From Bacillus sp. FJAT-29814 (GTDB lineage Bacteria; Bacillota; Bacilli; Bacillales; Cytobacillaceae): a DNA stretch of 64,000 bases. The notes below the pieces were generated by a model, which saw only the letters and a program-made list of their open reading frames with translations, was not told the DNA's origin and ran no database searches. The stretch covers positions 496,001 through 560,000 of the forward strand of contig NZ_LMTJ01000002.1 in assembly GCF_001510715.1 (NCBI RefSeq), read 5' to 3'. Of this stretch, positions 25,374 through 34,391 are shown in pieces (the first letter of the stretch is position 1; every line of letters starts with the position of its first letter). A program made the position numbers and the translations under genes.

Positions 25374-26021
25374 ATGAACATCGGCAATAAAGAGTTACAA
25401 AAGTACATTCCAATAGCAAATTTGATAGCTAAGACATTCGGAAAGAATTGTGAAGTTGTCATTCATGACTTAACCGTTCCTCAAAACTCAGTGATCTATG
25501 CCATTAATAACCATGTAACAGGGAGACAAGTGGGACAGGCTTTTGATCACTTGGTGAAGCAGGTATTGCTATCACGAAAATTTGGCGATGACTATGTTGC
25601 TGGCTATAAGACCCTTACCGAGGATGGCAGGGAAATTAAATCTTCTACTGCATTAATCAGAGATTCCCATGAAAAGGTAATAGGGGCACTATGTATAAAT
25701 TACAATCTGGAAAACATGGTTAATTTCAAGGAATTTATAGACGAATTTATAGCGATTGATCAAGAAGACAAAGAAGACAAAGAAGAAAATATAGAGCTTA
25801 TGGAAAATGTAGTAGAAATTGCAGATGATTTGATTGATAAAATTATCTCAAATTTTGCAAACGATGATTTGAAAAGAAAAGAGAAAATTAAATTAATCAA
25901 GTTTATGGATGAAAAAGGGATTTTTCTAATCAAGGGGTCTGTAGATAAAGTAGCAGAAAAGCTTGGCATCTCAAAAGTGACTGTCTATAGTTATTTAGAT
26001 GAAATTAAAAAGACACTATGA
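25374..26021 (+). CDS. DauR/YheO-type PAS-HTH transcriptional regulator
   Basis: This 215-residue protein has an N-terminal YheO-like PAS domain (residues 5-120; FGKNCEVVIHDLTVPQNSVIYAINN, GYKTLTEDGREIKSSTALIRD) and a C-terminal helix-turn-helix (about 170-215; VDKVAEKLGISKVTVYSYLDE). DauR-type regulators control D-amino-acid catabolism, which fits the divergent D-threonine-aldolase-like operon. The ATG at 25374 was chosen for AAGGTGG 7 nt upstream; the frame extends to 25326 without a ribosome binding site. Confidence 0.82.
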   Translation: MNIGNKELQKYIPIANLIAKTFGKNCEVVIHDLTVPQNSVIYAINNHVTGRQVGQAFDHLVKQVLLSRKFGDDYVAGYKTLTEDGREIKSSTALIRDSHEKVIGALCINYNLENMVNFKEFIDEFIAIDQEDKEDKEENIELMENVVEIADDLIDKIISNFANDDLKRKEKIKLIKFMDEKGIFLIKGSVDKVAEKLGISKVTVYSYLDEIKKTL

Positions 26022-26090
26022 AGCCTGTTATTATAGGTTTTTTTATGTTTAGAATGCGCATACAGCAACACCCATTTTATATATTTTTTT

Positions 26091-26121
26091 AAAAGGCATC
26101 CATTCATAAGGATGCCTTTTT
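26091..26121. terminator. Terminator between DauR-type and response-regulator genes
   Basis: AAAAGGCATCC / GGATGCCTTTT with a 9-nt loop and T run; it serves converging transcripts. Confidence 0.82.
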
Positions 26122-26177
26122 CCTGAGACACAACGACTTTTTGATTGGCTGGAGGTGTGCCATAGCTGGAATTTCAC

Positions 26178-26837
26178 TTATATTCCCCCTGTTAACCCCT
26201 CCTCCTTCGCCTTTAACGCCGCTTGGAATCGGTCCTTTACATCTAACTTATGGTAGATGCTAGAAATATAGTTCTTAACGGTTCCCTCCGATAAAAACAG
26301 CCTTTCTGCAATCAGCCGATTGCTTAACCCTTGGGCAATGCATTCCAGCACTTCTTCTTCGCGCTCGGTTAAGTCATAGTTGTTCTTGTTTTCTTGGGGG
26401 GCGTGCGGTTCAGGACTGTTTATTTGCTGAACGAGCAGCTTGGCCAAATCCTGTGGCAGCAGGGTGCCTCCCTTATGAATCAATTTAATGCCTGCAAGCA
26501 AGTCCTTTGGGTGAATCGCTTTTAACAAATAACCTTCTGCCCCGATGGCCAAAGCGTCTATCACATAATTGACCTCTTGGAAGGTTGTTAAAATAATTAC
26601 CTTCGTCTCCGGCCAGCGTTGTTTGATGATTTTCGTTGCCGATATCCCGTCCATTTCCGGCATATTAATATCCATCAATACCATGTCGGGTTGTTGCTGC
26701 TGGCATAAATCAATGGCTTCAGCACCATTTTCCGCCAAACCTACGATTTCCATATCATCATCCATATCCAACACGATCGACAAGCTTTCGCGGATCAGCT
26801 CTTGATCATCTGCGATGACTAATTTAATGACACTCAT
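26178..26837 (-). CDS. LuxR/NarL-family response regulator
   Basis: This 219-residue protein has a receiver domain (residues 1-120) with acidic pair IADDQE, phospho-acceptor in VLMDINMPEMDG and the Lys of GYLLK, then a LuxR HTH (about 150-215; LTEREEEVLECIAQGLSNRL, FLSEGTVKNYISSIY). Its start codon directly abuts the stop of the kinase gene, so the two form a two-component system. It is likely to control the divergent HAAS/DUF4097 genes. Confidence 0.93.
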   Translation of the reverse strand: MSVIKLVIADDQELIRESLSIVLDMDDDMEIVGLAENGAEAIDLCQQQQPDMVLMDINMPEMDGISATKIIKQRWPETKVIILTTFQEVNYVIDALAIGAEGYLLKAIHPKDLLAGIKLIHKGGTLLPQDLAKLLVQQINSPEPHAPQENKNNYDLTEREEEVLECIAQGLSNRLIAERLFLSEGTVKNYISSIYHKLDVKDRFQAALKAKEEGLTGGI

Positions 26838-28031
26838 TTAGGCCACCCCTTTTATCGGTACTGTAATCGTCAGCTTTACTCCCTGATGATTTCCACTTGT
26901 AATATCAAGATTTCCGTGCAGTTCACCAATTCGTTCCTTCATCGCGGTTAGGCCAAAACCAGGCTGCAAAGCATCGATTGGACTTCCATTGTTCTCAATG
27001 ATTAAGACAACTTCCGAATCAGTAAACTGGTAATCAATCATAATTTCTGATGCACCACCATGTCTTTTAGCATTGGTCAACGCCTCTTGAAGACAACGGA
27101 TAAATGCGAGTTTTATATTTTTGGAAATAGGAAATTCCTGCCCTTGCCTATGGAACTGGACAGCAGTATCTGTATTTTCTTTGAAATTAGTAACAATTTT
27201 ATACAATAGCTCCGATAATGGCTGCTCATTTTCTGACGGAGCAATTTGATGGATGTGTTTCCGAATGTCCTCTAGGCCTTGACGGGAAACATTGGCCAGG
27301 TTTTCTACCTTCTTTTTAGCCCTTTCAATGTCTGTTTCTAGCAAATAAGAAACGGCATCAAGTCCCATTGTAACCGAAGTAAAGTGATGGCCAATCGTAT
27401 CGTGCAGCTCTTGTGCAAGCCGGTTGCGTTCTTGGAGCAGCGTCACCTTCTCAATTTGATCTGCATACTGCTGAAGCACGCGATACTGTTCTTGGATTAA
27501 TTGATATTGTTTATTATTTTCGGCGATGATTCGTTTTGTTTTCTGCTGCGATTGAATCACATAATTAAAGCAAGCTCCAAATCCTAGAAAAATTAAGATA
27601 TCAATGTACTGAAGAAAATAAGTAACGGTGTCCAGGGTCCACAATGTAGGGATTGGAAATAAAATTAAAAACACGGGGAAGGTCCATTTGGCCGTCTGTT
27701 TTGTAGCAAGGTAACCTATCATTAAGATGGACATGAGGATCATGGCCCCACCAAGATTAACGTGCGATAGGACATTAAAATAGACAGAGGCTCCGCCTGC
27801 CACAATGAGCTCCGCAACGGGATAAAGGACAGGGTTCTTGTAGCCAGGTCTCCAAAAAATGTGCGGGACAATATAATAGACGGTTAATATCCCAACAAAA
27901 GCCAAATAGGAAAGGACGCTTTCACCTTTCACTTGAATAAAGAAAGAAAGAATGCCCGCCAGATACCAGCACAATCTTAGGAAAAAAATAAACCAGTCCA
28001 CCCACATCCACTCATAATCTGTTTTCTTCAA
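26838..28031 (-). CDS. NarL-type sensor histidine kinase (HisKA_3)
   Basis: The 397-residue kinase has six hydrophobic segments in residues 12-165, a short coiled coil, the HisKA_3 box QERNRLAQELHDTIGHHFTS with the phospho-His, and a HATPase with CLQEALTNAKRHGGA and PGFGLTAMKERIGELHG. It lacks an extracytoplasmic domain, so it probably senses a membrane state (as DesK and LiaS do). It is transcribed with its response regulator and divergently from the HAAS/DUF4097 pair. Confidence 0.92.
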   Translation of the reverse strand: MKKTDYEWMWVDWFIFFLRLCWYLAGILSFFIQVKGESVLSYLAFVGILTVYYIVPHIFWRPGYKNPVLYPVAELIVAGGASVYFNVLSHVNLGGAMILMSILMIGYLATKQTAKWTFPVFLILFPIPTLWTLDTVTYFLQYIDILIFLGFGACFNYVIQSQQKTKRIIAENNKQYQLIQEQYRVLQQYADQIEKVTLLQERNRLAQELHDTIGHHFTSVTMGLDAVSYLLETDIERAKKKVENLANVSRQGLEDIRKHIHQIAPSENEQPLSELLYKIVTNFKENTDTAVQFHRQGQEFPISKNIKLAFIRCLQEALTNAKRHGGASEIMIDYQFTDSEVVLIIENNGSPIDALQPGFGLTAMKERIGELHGNLDITSGNHQGVKLTITVPIKGVA

Positions 28032-28240
28032 ACCTACACCTCCCCTTCTGCTACTATTTTCCTATACTTACCTATCTTACAAGAATTTAGGTAATTCTAA
28101 TAGTCTAAAAATAAATAAATTTAATGGGTTTCCAGACGAACTCCAAAGGTAATGCAGAATTTCATGACTGACTTCACTACAGTCATATGACTTTTTCTTT
28201 GTATGATAAGGTCATAGGGTTACAGAAAGGAACGAAGGAA

Positions 28241-28753
28241 ATGAAAAACGAAGAAATGCTGCAGGAGTTGGAAGAAAGATTAAAAGGGCTGCCACCGGAC
28301 GATCGGGAGAAATTAATCGAACTGTATCAGGACCTTATTGAAGTGGCGGCGGAAAATCGCAAGGCTGATACACATTTGCCGGGAACGTTGACGGACCATT
28401 ACCCATTACAGATTGAAATGAAAAATGATTCTTATCCCAATCTAGGTAGAGTCATCCTGGCATCCATCAGTTTATTTTTCTTTAATCTCATTTTTGTGCT
28501 AGGTCCGGTCATAACGGTTTTTGCCGTTTATCTGTCTCTTTGGATCGTCTCGGTCAGCTTTGTATTATCACCGCTTTTTGTCGTGACACAAGTATTGATT
28601 GGTGGCTTTACTATCATGGAGTTGTTTCTATCCCTGATTCTCTGCGGAGTGGGAATAGCGCTTGGGGCCGGTATGGTTAAGGCGGGAAAAGGCTTATACA
28701 AGATTTTTAGTACGTATGTAAATTGGAATATAAAATTAATAAAAGGAGAATAA
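28241..28753 (+). CDS. HAAS (DUF1700-like) membrane signalling protein
   Basis: The 170-residue product has a soluble HAAS head (residues 1-50; EEMLQELEERLKGLPPDDRE, KLIELYQDLIEVAAEN) and three hydrophobic stretches (about 80-105, 110-135 and 140-155). The start at 28241 follows AAGGAACGAAGG; a longer frame lacks a good site. The DUF4097 gene begins 3 nt after its stop. In most Bacilli such a pair is under a PadR repressor; here a two-component system is divergently placed instead. Confidence 0.78.
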   Translation: MKNEEMLQELEERLKGLPPDDREKLIELYQDLIEVAAENRKADTHLPGTLTDHYPLQIEMKNDSYPNLGRVILASISLFFFNLIFVLGPVITVFAVYLSLWIVSVSFVLSPLFVVTQVLIGGFTIMELFLSLILCGVGIALGAGMVKAGKGLYKIFSTYVNWNIKLIKGE

Positions 28754-28755
28754 AA

Positions 28756-29718
28756 ATGAGAAGAATTATGTACGGGGCGTTAGGGCTCGTGGCCATTGGA
28801 ATAATTGGTGTCATCATGTCAATCAACACATCAGGTGCAGAAGCTTTTACATTTAGTTCAGTAGATGTTCATCAAAATAAAGATATATCAGCAAAAGGAA
28901 TTAGTAATATTGTCATTGACTCCCCTACTGTCGATGTAAACGTTCAGCCAACCAGCGGGGATAAGATTGAAGCTGATTTTTCAGGCCAAGTAGGAAAAAA
29001 GAGCAAAAATTTATATAAGCTGGATATCGATAAAGACGGTGAAACTGTTAAAATCACGATGGAAAAGAAAGATAAGTTTCAGTTTATGATGTTTAACTTT
29101 ACAAAAGTCACCCTAAAGGTCAAAGTGCCTCAACAAGATTATAATTCAATTGAAATCAATGCGGCATCTGGAGATATCGCGTTAAATGAATTGAAAGCAA
29201 AGGAAGTAGCAGTCGAAACACAATCAGGTGATATTGAAGTCAGCGATGTTGCGACCGAGGATACGCTTGAACTGAAAGCTTCTAGCGGCGATATTGCGGC
29301 TAATGGAAACCGCACAAATCGGCTGGACATTGAATCGAGCAGTGGTGATATTAGGATGAAGGATAATGAAGCCAAGGAAACCGACGTCTATACTAGCAGC
29401 GGTAAAATCGTTTCAGATGATCTAGTCTCGGAAGATATCAAAATGAATACATCTTCTGGTGATATTGTCGTTACAGCAGAAGAAATGACTGGCCATGTAT
29501 CATTGGAAAGCAGCAGCGGCGATCTTGACGTAAGCTTTGCAAAACCAGCCGCTTCCATGAAAGTGGATTACAAATCGAGCTCAGGCGATGGAACAGCAGA
29601 GTTGGATAAAATGAACTTTACCGAGAAATCCGAAAATCGGATTGTCGGCCAAATTGGTGACGGAAAATATAAGTTAACAGCAAGAACGAGTTCCGGTGAT
29701 TTTAGCGTAAGAGACTGA
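28756..29718 (+). CDS. DUF4097 beta-helix-repeat surface protein (LiaG-like)
   Basis: The 320-residue protein has one N-terminal membrane helix (about 4-22) and then an extracellular beta-strand repeat region in which SSGDI-like turns recur about every 20 residues (SGDIALNEL, SGDIEVSDV, SGDIAANGN, SGDIRMKDN, SGKIVSDD, SGDIVVTAE, SGDLDVSF). This is the DUF4097/LiaG pattern, a right-handed beta solenoid presumably at the cell surface. AAAAGGAG lies upstream. Role in envelope stress is inferred from family and from its kinase neighbour. Confidence 0.85.
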   Translation: MRRIMYGALGLVAIGIIGVIMSINTSGAEAFTFSSVDVHQNKDISAKGISNIVIDSPTVDVNVQPTSGDKIEADFSGQVGKKSKNLYKLDIDKDGETVKITMEKKDKFQFMMFNFTKVTLKVKVPQQDYNSIEINAASGDIALNELKAKEVAVETQSGDIEVSDVATEDTLELKASSGDIAANGNRTNRLDIESSSGDIRMKDNEAKETDVYTSSGKIVSDDLVSEDIKMNTSSGDIVVTAEEMTGHVSLESSSGDLDVSFAKPAASMKVDYKSSSGDGTAELDKMNFTEKSENRIVGQIGDGKYKLTARTSSGDFSVRD

Positions 29719-29740
29719 TGGTTATCAAAAAATGACTATA

Positions 29741-29786
29741 GATGAAAAAGCAGTTGATTCTAACCGAATTCAACTGCTTTTTTCAT
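29741..29786. terminator. Bidirectional terminator between DUF4097 and PAS-kinase genes
   Basis: GATGAAAAAGCAGTTGA / TCAACTGCTTTTTTCATC forms a long stem. It overlaps the 3' end of the minus-strand kinase gene. Confidence 0.8.
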
Positions 29787-31344
29787 CTAAAAATCCTGAT
29801 TCTATTGCACTTGGGCGGTCACCGCCACTTTGAGGGGTATCAAATGAGATGGTAAACGTGGTGCCTTGGTTTAGTTCACTCACAACATGAATCAATCCCT
29901 TATGGTTCTGAATGATTTTATAGCTTACCATGAGACCTAAGCCATTGCCATCCTGCTTTGTCGTAAAAAAAGGCTCGCCAAGACGCTTGATTTGTTCCGC
30001 TTCCATGCCCTTGCCTTCATCCTTTACCGTGATGACTACATTATGAGAGGTCCTTTCAACCACAACAGAAACATTGCCTCCACTAGGCATCGCCTCAATA
30101 GCATTTTTGATTAAGTTTATAAACACCTGTTTCAATTGATTTTTTTCTCCGGAAATCACGACTTCCTCAGTTGGAAATTGGCAGTCAATATTCACATTTT
30201 TAAGATTGGCTTCCGGCTCTAAAAATTTTATTACGCTGTGCAAAATACTTGTTATATTACAATCTCTGAACACAACCTGGTGAGGCTTGGCAAAGACCAT
30301 CAATTCACTGACGATAAAATTAATCCGATCAATTTCATCAAGGATAGTGTCAGCATAGTATGGATTTATTCCATTATTATTTAGAAGCTGGACAAACCCC
30401 CTAATGGTGGTGAGCGGGTTTCGGATTTCGTGGGCAATCCCGGCTGCCAATTCTCCAATCATCGAAAGCTTTTCGGCTTTACGGATCATTTCTTCCGATT
30501 TTCTTTTTTCCGTAATGTCATATTGAATTGAGATATGTTTATAGTGCTCGCCGTTTGCATCCAAAAACGGAATAATCGTCGTATCCAGCCAATACTTTGT
30601 TCCGTCCTTTGCCTGATTTAGTATCTCCCCTTTCCAGGCTTCTCCACTTTGAATCGTTTCCCATACTTCATGGAAGAAGGAAGGGGGATGATAGTTAGAA
30701 GAGAATATCCTATGAGGTTTCCCAATTAATTCCTCTCTGCTATATTTATATAATTGGCACAGGTTATCATTTGCAAAGATAATTTTATCCTCGTGATCGG
30801 AAATGGCAAAAATCGTGGCTTCATTTAAGACTCGCTCCACGTCAGCAAGCTCTTTAAGGGTCATGGTTAAATCCTTTTCCGCATCATCTAAAGCAAGCCT
30901 GATAAAGGCAATTTCCTCGTTGTATATCTTCAAAAGCGTTTTGGACATCAGTTGGAATAATTGCTCAATCATTTTCATCACTTCAAAATAGCACTCTATT
31001 GATATCCTTTTTCCAAGTACTTCTTGTTGGAGTAAATCCAAGATGGAACCACGGGTTCTATAAAAAATATGGATCGATTGATTTAAAGTGGCATTCGTTA
31101 TAATGAGCGACAGACCTAAATCTTTTACAAAAGCGATTAGATTTTGTTTATTTTCTGCGGTTTGGCTTATTAAACACTCCCCGACCAGAAGGCATAAGTT
31201 TGCCTCGACTTTCTTGGAACACTCCCGCTTATCCAAAAGAGGATTTATAAGTATTTCATTTGTAGCGGCCGAATTCAATCGTTGAACATGGTCTCCAGAT
31301 AATTCTTTTATTTTTGCACCTATATACCCAATTTGATTATTCAT
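29770..31344 (-). CDS. PAS-domain sensor histidine kinase with helical N-terminal sensor
   Basis: This is a 524-residue soluble kinase. An alpha-helical N-terminal region (1-175) looks like the N-terminal domains of RsbR-type or sporulation-kinase sensors. A PAS domain with PAC tail follows (about 180-300; IIFANDNLCQLYKYSREELIG, ISIQYDITEKRKSEE). Next come HisKA (AAGIAHEIRNPLTTIRGF) and HATPase (FINLIKNAIEAMPSGGN, GEPFFTTKQDGNGLGL). The start at 31344 has AGAGGGA upstream. The layout resembles Bacillus KinB/KinE-type sporulation-phosphorelay kinases; no response regulator is adjacent, which fits an orphan kinase of that sort. Confidence 0.85.
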   Translation of the reverse strand: MNNQIGYIGAKIKELSGDHVQRLNSAATNEILINPLLDKRECSKKVEANLCLLVGECLISQTAENKQNLIAFVKDLGLSLIITNATLNQSIHIFYRTRGSILDLLQQEVLGKRISIECYFEVMKMIEQLFQLMSKTLLKIYNEEIAFIRLALDDAEKDLTMTLKELADVERVLNEATIFAISDHEDKIIFANDNLCQLYKYSREELIGKPHRIFSSNYHPPSFFHEVWETIQSGEAWKGEILNQAKDGTKYWLDTTIIPFLDANGEHYKHISIQYDITEKRKSEEMIRKAEKLSMIGELAAGIAHEIRNPLTTIRGFVQLLNNNGINPYYADTILDEIDRINFIVSELMVFAKPHQVVFRDCNITSILHSVIKFLEPEANLKNVNIDCQFPTEEVVISGEKNQLKQVFINLIKNAIEAMPSGGNVSVVVERTSHNVVITVKDEGKGMEAEQIKRLGEPFFTTKQDGNGLGLMVSYKIIQNHKGLIHVVSELNQGTTFTISFDTPQSGGDRPSAIESGFLDEKSS

Positions 31345-31625
31345 CTTATCCCTCTTAACACAGTAATCTTCATACCTAATAATTTGACAAATTCCCACTA
31401 AGCTCCTGCATTTTGGAAAAATTATGACGAAATATAGGCTGGATCCGCATTTTTTTGGTGTAATGCCGCAGGATTTTTAGGCCAAAATTCCTATTTTAAA
31501 TTTTTTCAGCCGTTCGCAAACTTTCCAGCCGTATCAAAGGTATATAGATATGTAATGTTCGCAGGAGCAACAGAAAAGGAAATAAACCGGCTCCCTTGCG
31601 ATGAACAGGAATGGAGAGATGGACA

Positions 31626-32141
31626 ATGAGCAGGATTGATATTGTGGAAGCATTTGAATTATATAGACAACGAATGTTTTATATCGGTTATTCGATTACA
31701 AACGATTGGCATTTGGCGGAGGATATCGTTCAGGAATCGTTTATAAAAGCATTTAATAAAATCGATACAATTGAGGACAACAGCAAATTAGGAGCATGGC
31801 TTTCCTCTATTACCACCCGAACCGCCATTGACTTTATCCGCAGAGAGCGGAAAAGAAAGGGGCTGCCGTTAGAGGCGGAAATGCTTGATATCCTAGGGAA
31901 ACATACGGATCAGAATGTGGAGGCTGAAGTGGAGACAGTCATGCTGCAGGAACAGGTTCAATTCGCGATACAGGAAATGAATGATCACTATCGGGATGTA
32001 CTTATGCTAAAGGTAAATCAGAGCTTAAACGAACAAGAAATCGCCAGCGTCCTTGGCCTCAACGTCAGTACGGTAAAAGTGCGAGTTCACCGTGGCAGAA
32101 AACAATTAAAGCTCTTATTGCATGATCAGCTTACCGCCTAG
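31626..32141 (+). CDS. ECF-type sigma-70 family sigma factor
   Basis: The 171-residue sigma factor has region 2 (DWHLAEDIVQESFIKAFNKI, AWLSSITTRTAIDFIRRERK) and region 4 (LMLKVNQSLNEQEIASVLGL, VSTVKVRVHRGRKQL). GGAGAG lies 7 nt before the ATG at 31626, which is why this start was preferred to the one at 31611. No anti-sigma gene follows; the next genes are an RsbT-like kinase and a kinase-STAS fusion separated by a hairpin, so regulation by a different partner is possible. Confidence 0.88.
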   Translation: MSRIDIVEAFELYRQRMFYIGYSITNDWHLAEDIVQESFIKAFNKIDTIEDNSKLGAWLSSITTRTAIDFIRRERKRKGLPLEAEMLDILGKHTDQNVEAEVETVMLQEQVQFAIQEMNDHYRDVLMLKVNQSLNEQEIASVLGLNVSTVKVRVHRGRKQLKLLLHDQLTA

Positions 32142-32153
32142 GAAAAACTTCAT

Positions 32154-32191
32154 CAGAGAAGTCCGGATCCTATTAGACCGGCCTCTTTTTT
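32154..32191 (+). terminator. Probable terminator after the ECF sigma gene
   Basis: GAAGTCCGG / CCGGCCTC, slightly mismatched, with an 11-nt loop and followed by TTTTTT. Confidence 0.55.
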
Positions 32192-32326
32192 ATTCCAACA
32201 AAGGGACCCTGCCACATAAGCAAATTACTACAATAAAACAATCATAGCCTCAAATATAAGTATGTGAATCTTTTAATTTTTAAAAATATTATTTTCTACT
32301 ATATCAATATGTTTTATAATCATAAT

Positions 32327-32734
32327 ATGATTAGAAAAATTACAATCACTTCCGAAAATGATATAAGGATTACCTTGAATGCCATCCGGATGTTAACCAG
32401 GTCCCTTCATTTTTCCGAAGTGGATACTCAAAAGTTAATTGTCGCCGTTTCTGAGCTTTCCAGAAATATTATTGACCATGCCGGCAGCAATGGATTTGTC
32501 TATTTCGAAGCATTAGAGAATAAAGGGATCAAAGTAATCGTGCAGGACTTTGGCAAAGGCATCAAACAAATAGATGAGATTCTTCAAGGCCAAACCAACT
32601 TTCAAAAAAAAGGATTGGGAATGGGTCTTGTGGGGGCTAAAAGATTGATGGATGATTTTAGCGTCGAAACTTCAAAGGAAGGAACGAGGATTATTGCCGT
32701 TAAGTGGAGAACCATACCATACAAACAAAGATAA
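32327..32734 (+). CDS. RsbT-like switch protein kinase (anti-sigma regulatory ATPase)
   Basis: This 135-residue GHKL ATPase has the RsbT blocks in order: TLNAIRMLTRSLHFSEVDTQ, VAVSELSRNIIDHAG (N box), VQDFGKGI (G1) and KKGLGMGLVGAKRLMDDFSV (G2), close in size and spacing to RsbT of the stressosome (133 residues). RsbT phosphorylates Ser/Thr on STAS-domain proteins. Its gene overlaps the next gene, whose C-terminus is an RsbR-type STAS module, a natural substrate. No clear ribosome binding site precedes the ATG; an earlier in-frame start at 32264 is less likely. Confidence 0.85.
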   Translation: MIRKITITSENDIRITLNAIRMLTRSLHFSEVDTQKLIVAVSELSRNIIDHAGSNGFVYFEALENKGIKVIVQDFGKGIKQIDEILQGQTNFQKKGLGMGLVGAKRLMDDFSVETSKEGTRIIAVKWRTIPYKQR

Positions 32735-34256
32735 CAAGGATGACATAACACTTGATCGTTTAGCAGCAGTAGGACAAATCGCGGCAGGAATTGCTCATGA
32801 GGTTAGGAACCCTTTAACCACTGTTAAGGGTTTTTTACATTTATTGAAGGAAGAGCAGCCTCATTCCTACTTGGACATTGCGGTTGAGGAATTAGAAAAT
32901 GCGCTACTAACCATGCAAAACCTGTTGAATGTATCGAAGCCTGACCTTGATGACGAAGGTCTTTCCGATATCAACCTATCGACTGAAATTGAATCCATCT
33001 TATACCTGTTTCAAAATCAAATCTATCATGTTTCCATTGAAAAGCAATTACAAGATACCCATGTAACCGTGTATGGCAAGCGGAATCAACTAAAAAAAGC
33101 GCTGTTTAACCTCATTAAAAATGCGTTTGAAGCGATGCCCGAATCCGGTACCATCACAGTTAAACACTATATGGAAAACGGGAAATTATTGCTATCAATC
33201 CAGGATACAGGAGTAGGCATACCGGAAGATAAACTTGGAATCCTTGGGACGCCGTTCTTCACTTCAAAAGACGACGGGACTGGTATGGGCTTAACCCAGG
33301 TTTATTCGACGATTTACGAACATAATGGAAAAATTACCGTTTCAAGCGAGGTAGGCTTAGGAACAAATTTTACGATGGAGTTTCCTGTTCGGAAGAAGAA
33401 AGATGTAGGGGTGTTGGAATTGAATCTGCCATATGTTGAAAATCAGACCTTTAGTGATTTTTATACTCATAATAAAGAGAACTTTATGGAACTGCTCAGA
33501 GCACAGGGAAAAACTTTGTTTGAACATATTAATGGGGTCAAGCATATTGATGAGCAGTATGTTTTAAATTCAGCGCATCAGATTGTCACATTGTTAAATG
33601 CGTCAGACGAGTTTGGCTTGGTCATGCACGCTAAGGAGCATGGAAAGACTTGGGCAAAATTGAAATTGGAGTTAATTGTTAAGCTGGAGTGGTTTCAAAC
33701 TGTTCGCCAATGCTATTGGGATTTCCTATTTAATTATTATGATCATATTGACATAAGCAAAAAGAAATTCTTTGAAATCGAACGAAACATAAATTTTAAC
33801 CTCGATACCTATGTAACACATTTCTCATCCAGTTATTCGGAATACAAAAGTTTTCTCATCGAGGCACAAAACGAGTTAATTGAGGATTTGATTGTTCCGA
33901 TTATACCATTGACCGATACAATGGCGATTTTACCGATTATCGGAATGGTGGATACAAAACGGGCCAAAAATATTCAATTAAAGGTTTTGGAAAGAATCTA
34001 TCAGCAGCATATCAGTTACATTATTATCGATCTTTCAGGTGTATCCTATATGGACACCGCTGTCTTAAATCATTTGTTTAACATCATTAACGGCATCCGG
34101 ATTCAAGGCTGCGAGGCTGTGTTAACCGGGGTTCGCCCAGAAATAACCAATACCATTGTGGAATTGGGAATCGATTTGCACGCAAAAGTATCAACAAAAG
34201 CTACTTTACAACAGGCCATCCAGGACTATAACAAGCTGCATCTTGGAAACCAATAA
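32652..34256 (+). CDS. Histidine kinase fused to an RsbR-type N-domain and STAS domain
   Basis: This is a soluble 534-residue fusion. Residues of about 30-250 are a histidine kinase: HisKA AAGIAHEVRNPLTTVKGF (His about 49), HATPase N box LFNLIKNAFEAMP, G1 QDTGVGIPEDKLG and G2 FFTSKDDGTGMGL. Residues of about 265-410 form a helical RsbRD-N-like domain (HAKEHGKTWAKLKLELIVKL). The last 120 residues are a STAS domain (IIIDLSGVSYMDTAVLNHLF, AVLTGVRPEITNTIVELGID) with the Thr positions used for RsbT phosphorylation in RsbR. The frame overlaps the RsbT-like gene by up to 83 nt. The start is unclear; a TTG near 32691 is an alternative. One protein thus joins His-Asp and Ser/Thr partner-switching logic. 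Confidence 0.85.
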   Translation: MILASKLQRKERGLLPLSGEPYHTNKDNKDDITLDRLAAVGQIAAGIAHEVRNPLTTVKGFLHLLKEEQPHSYLDIAVEELENALLTMQNLLNVSKPDLDDEGLSDINLSTEIESILYLFQNQIYHVSIEKQLQDTHVTVYGKRNQLKKALFNLIKNAFEAMPESGTITVKHYMENGKLLLSIQDTGVGIPEDKLGILGTPFFTSKDDGTGMGLTQVYSTIYEHNGKITVSSEVGLGTNFTMEFPVRKKKDVGVLELNLPYVENQTFSDFYTHNKENFMELLRAQGKTLFEHINGVKHIDEQYVLNSAHQIVTLLNASDEFGLVMHAKEHGKTWAKLKLELIVKLEWFQTVRQCYWDFLFNYYDHIDISKKKFFEIERNINFNLDTYVTHFSSSYSEYKSFLIEAQNELIEDLIVPIIPLTDTMAILPIIGMVDTKRAKNIQLKVLERIYQQHISYIIIDLSGVSYMDTAVLNHLFNIINGIRIQGCEAVLTGVRPEITNTIVELGIDLHAKVSTKATLQQAIQDYNKLHLGNQ

Positions 34257-34391
34257 ATACATTCGTGTGATTAGGCTTTCGGCAATAATGCTGAAGGCCT
34301 TTTATTATATTGGGGAAACTGGAAGGAATAATTCACCTGCTGACAGAACATAATATTTCCAATTGCTTGTTTTTTACAAGGGAGAACCGTT

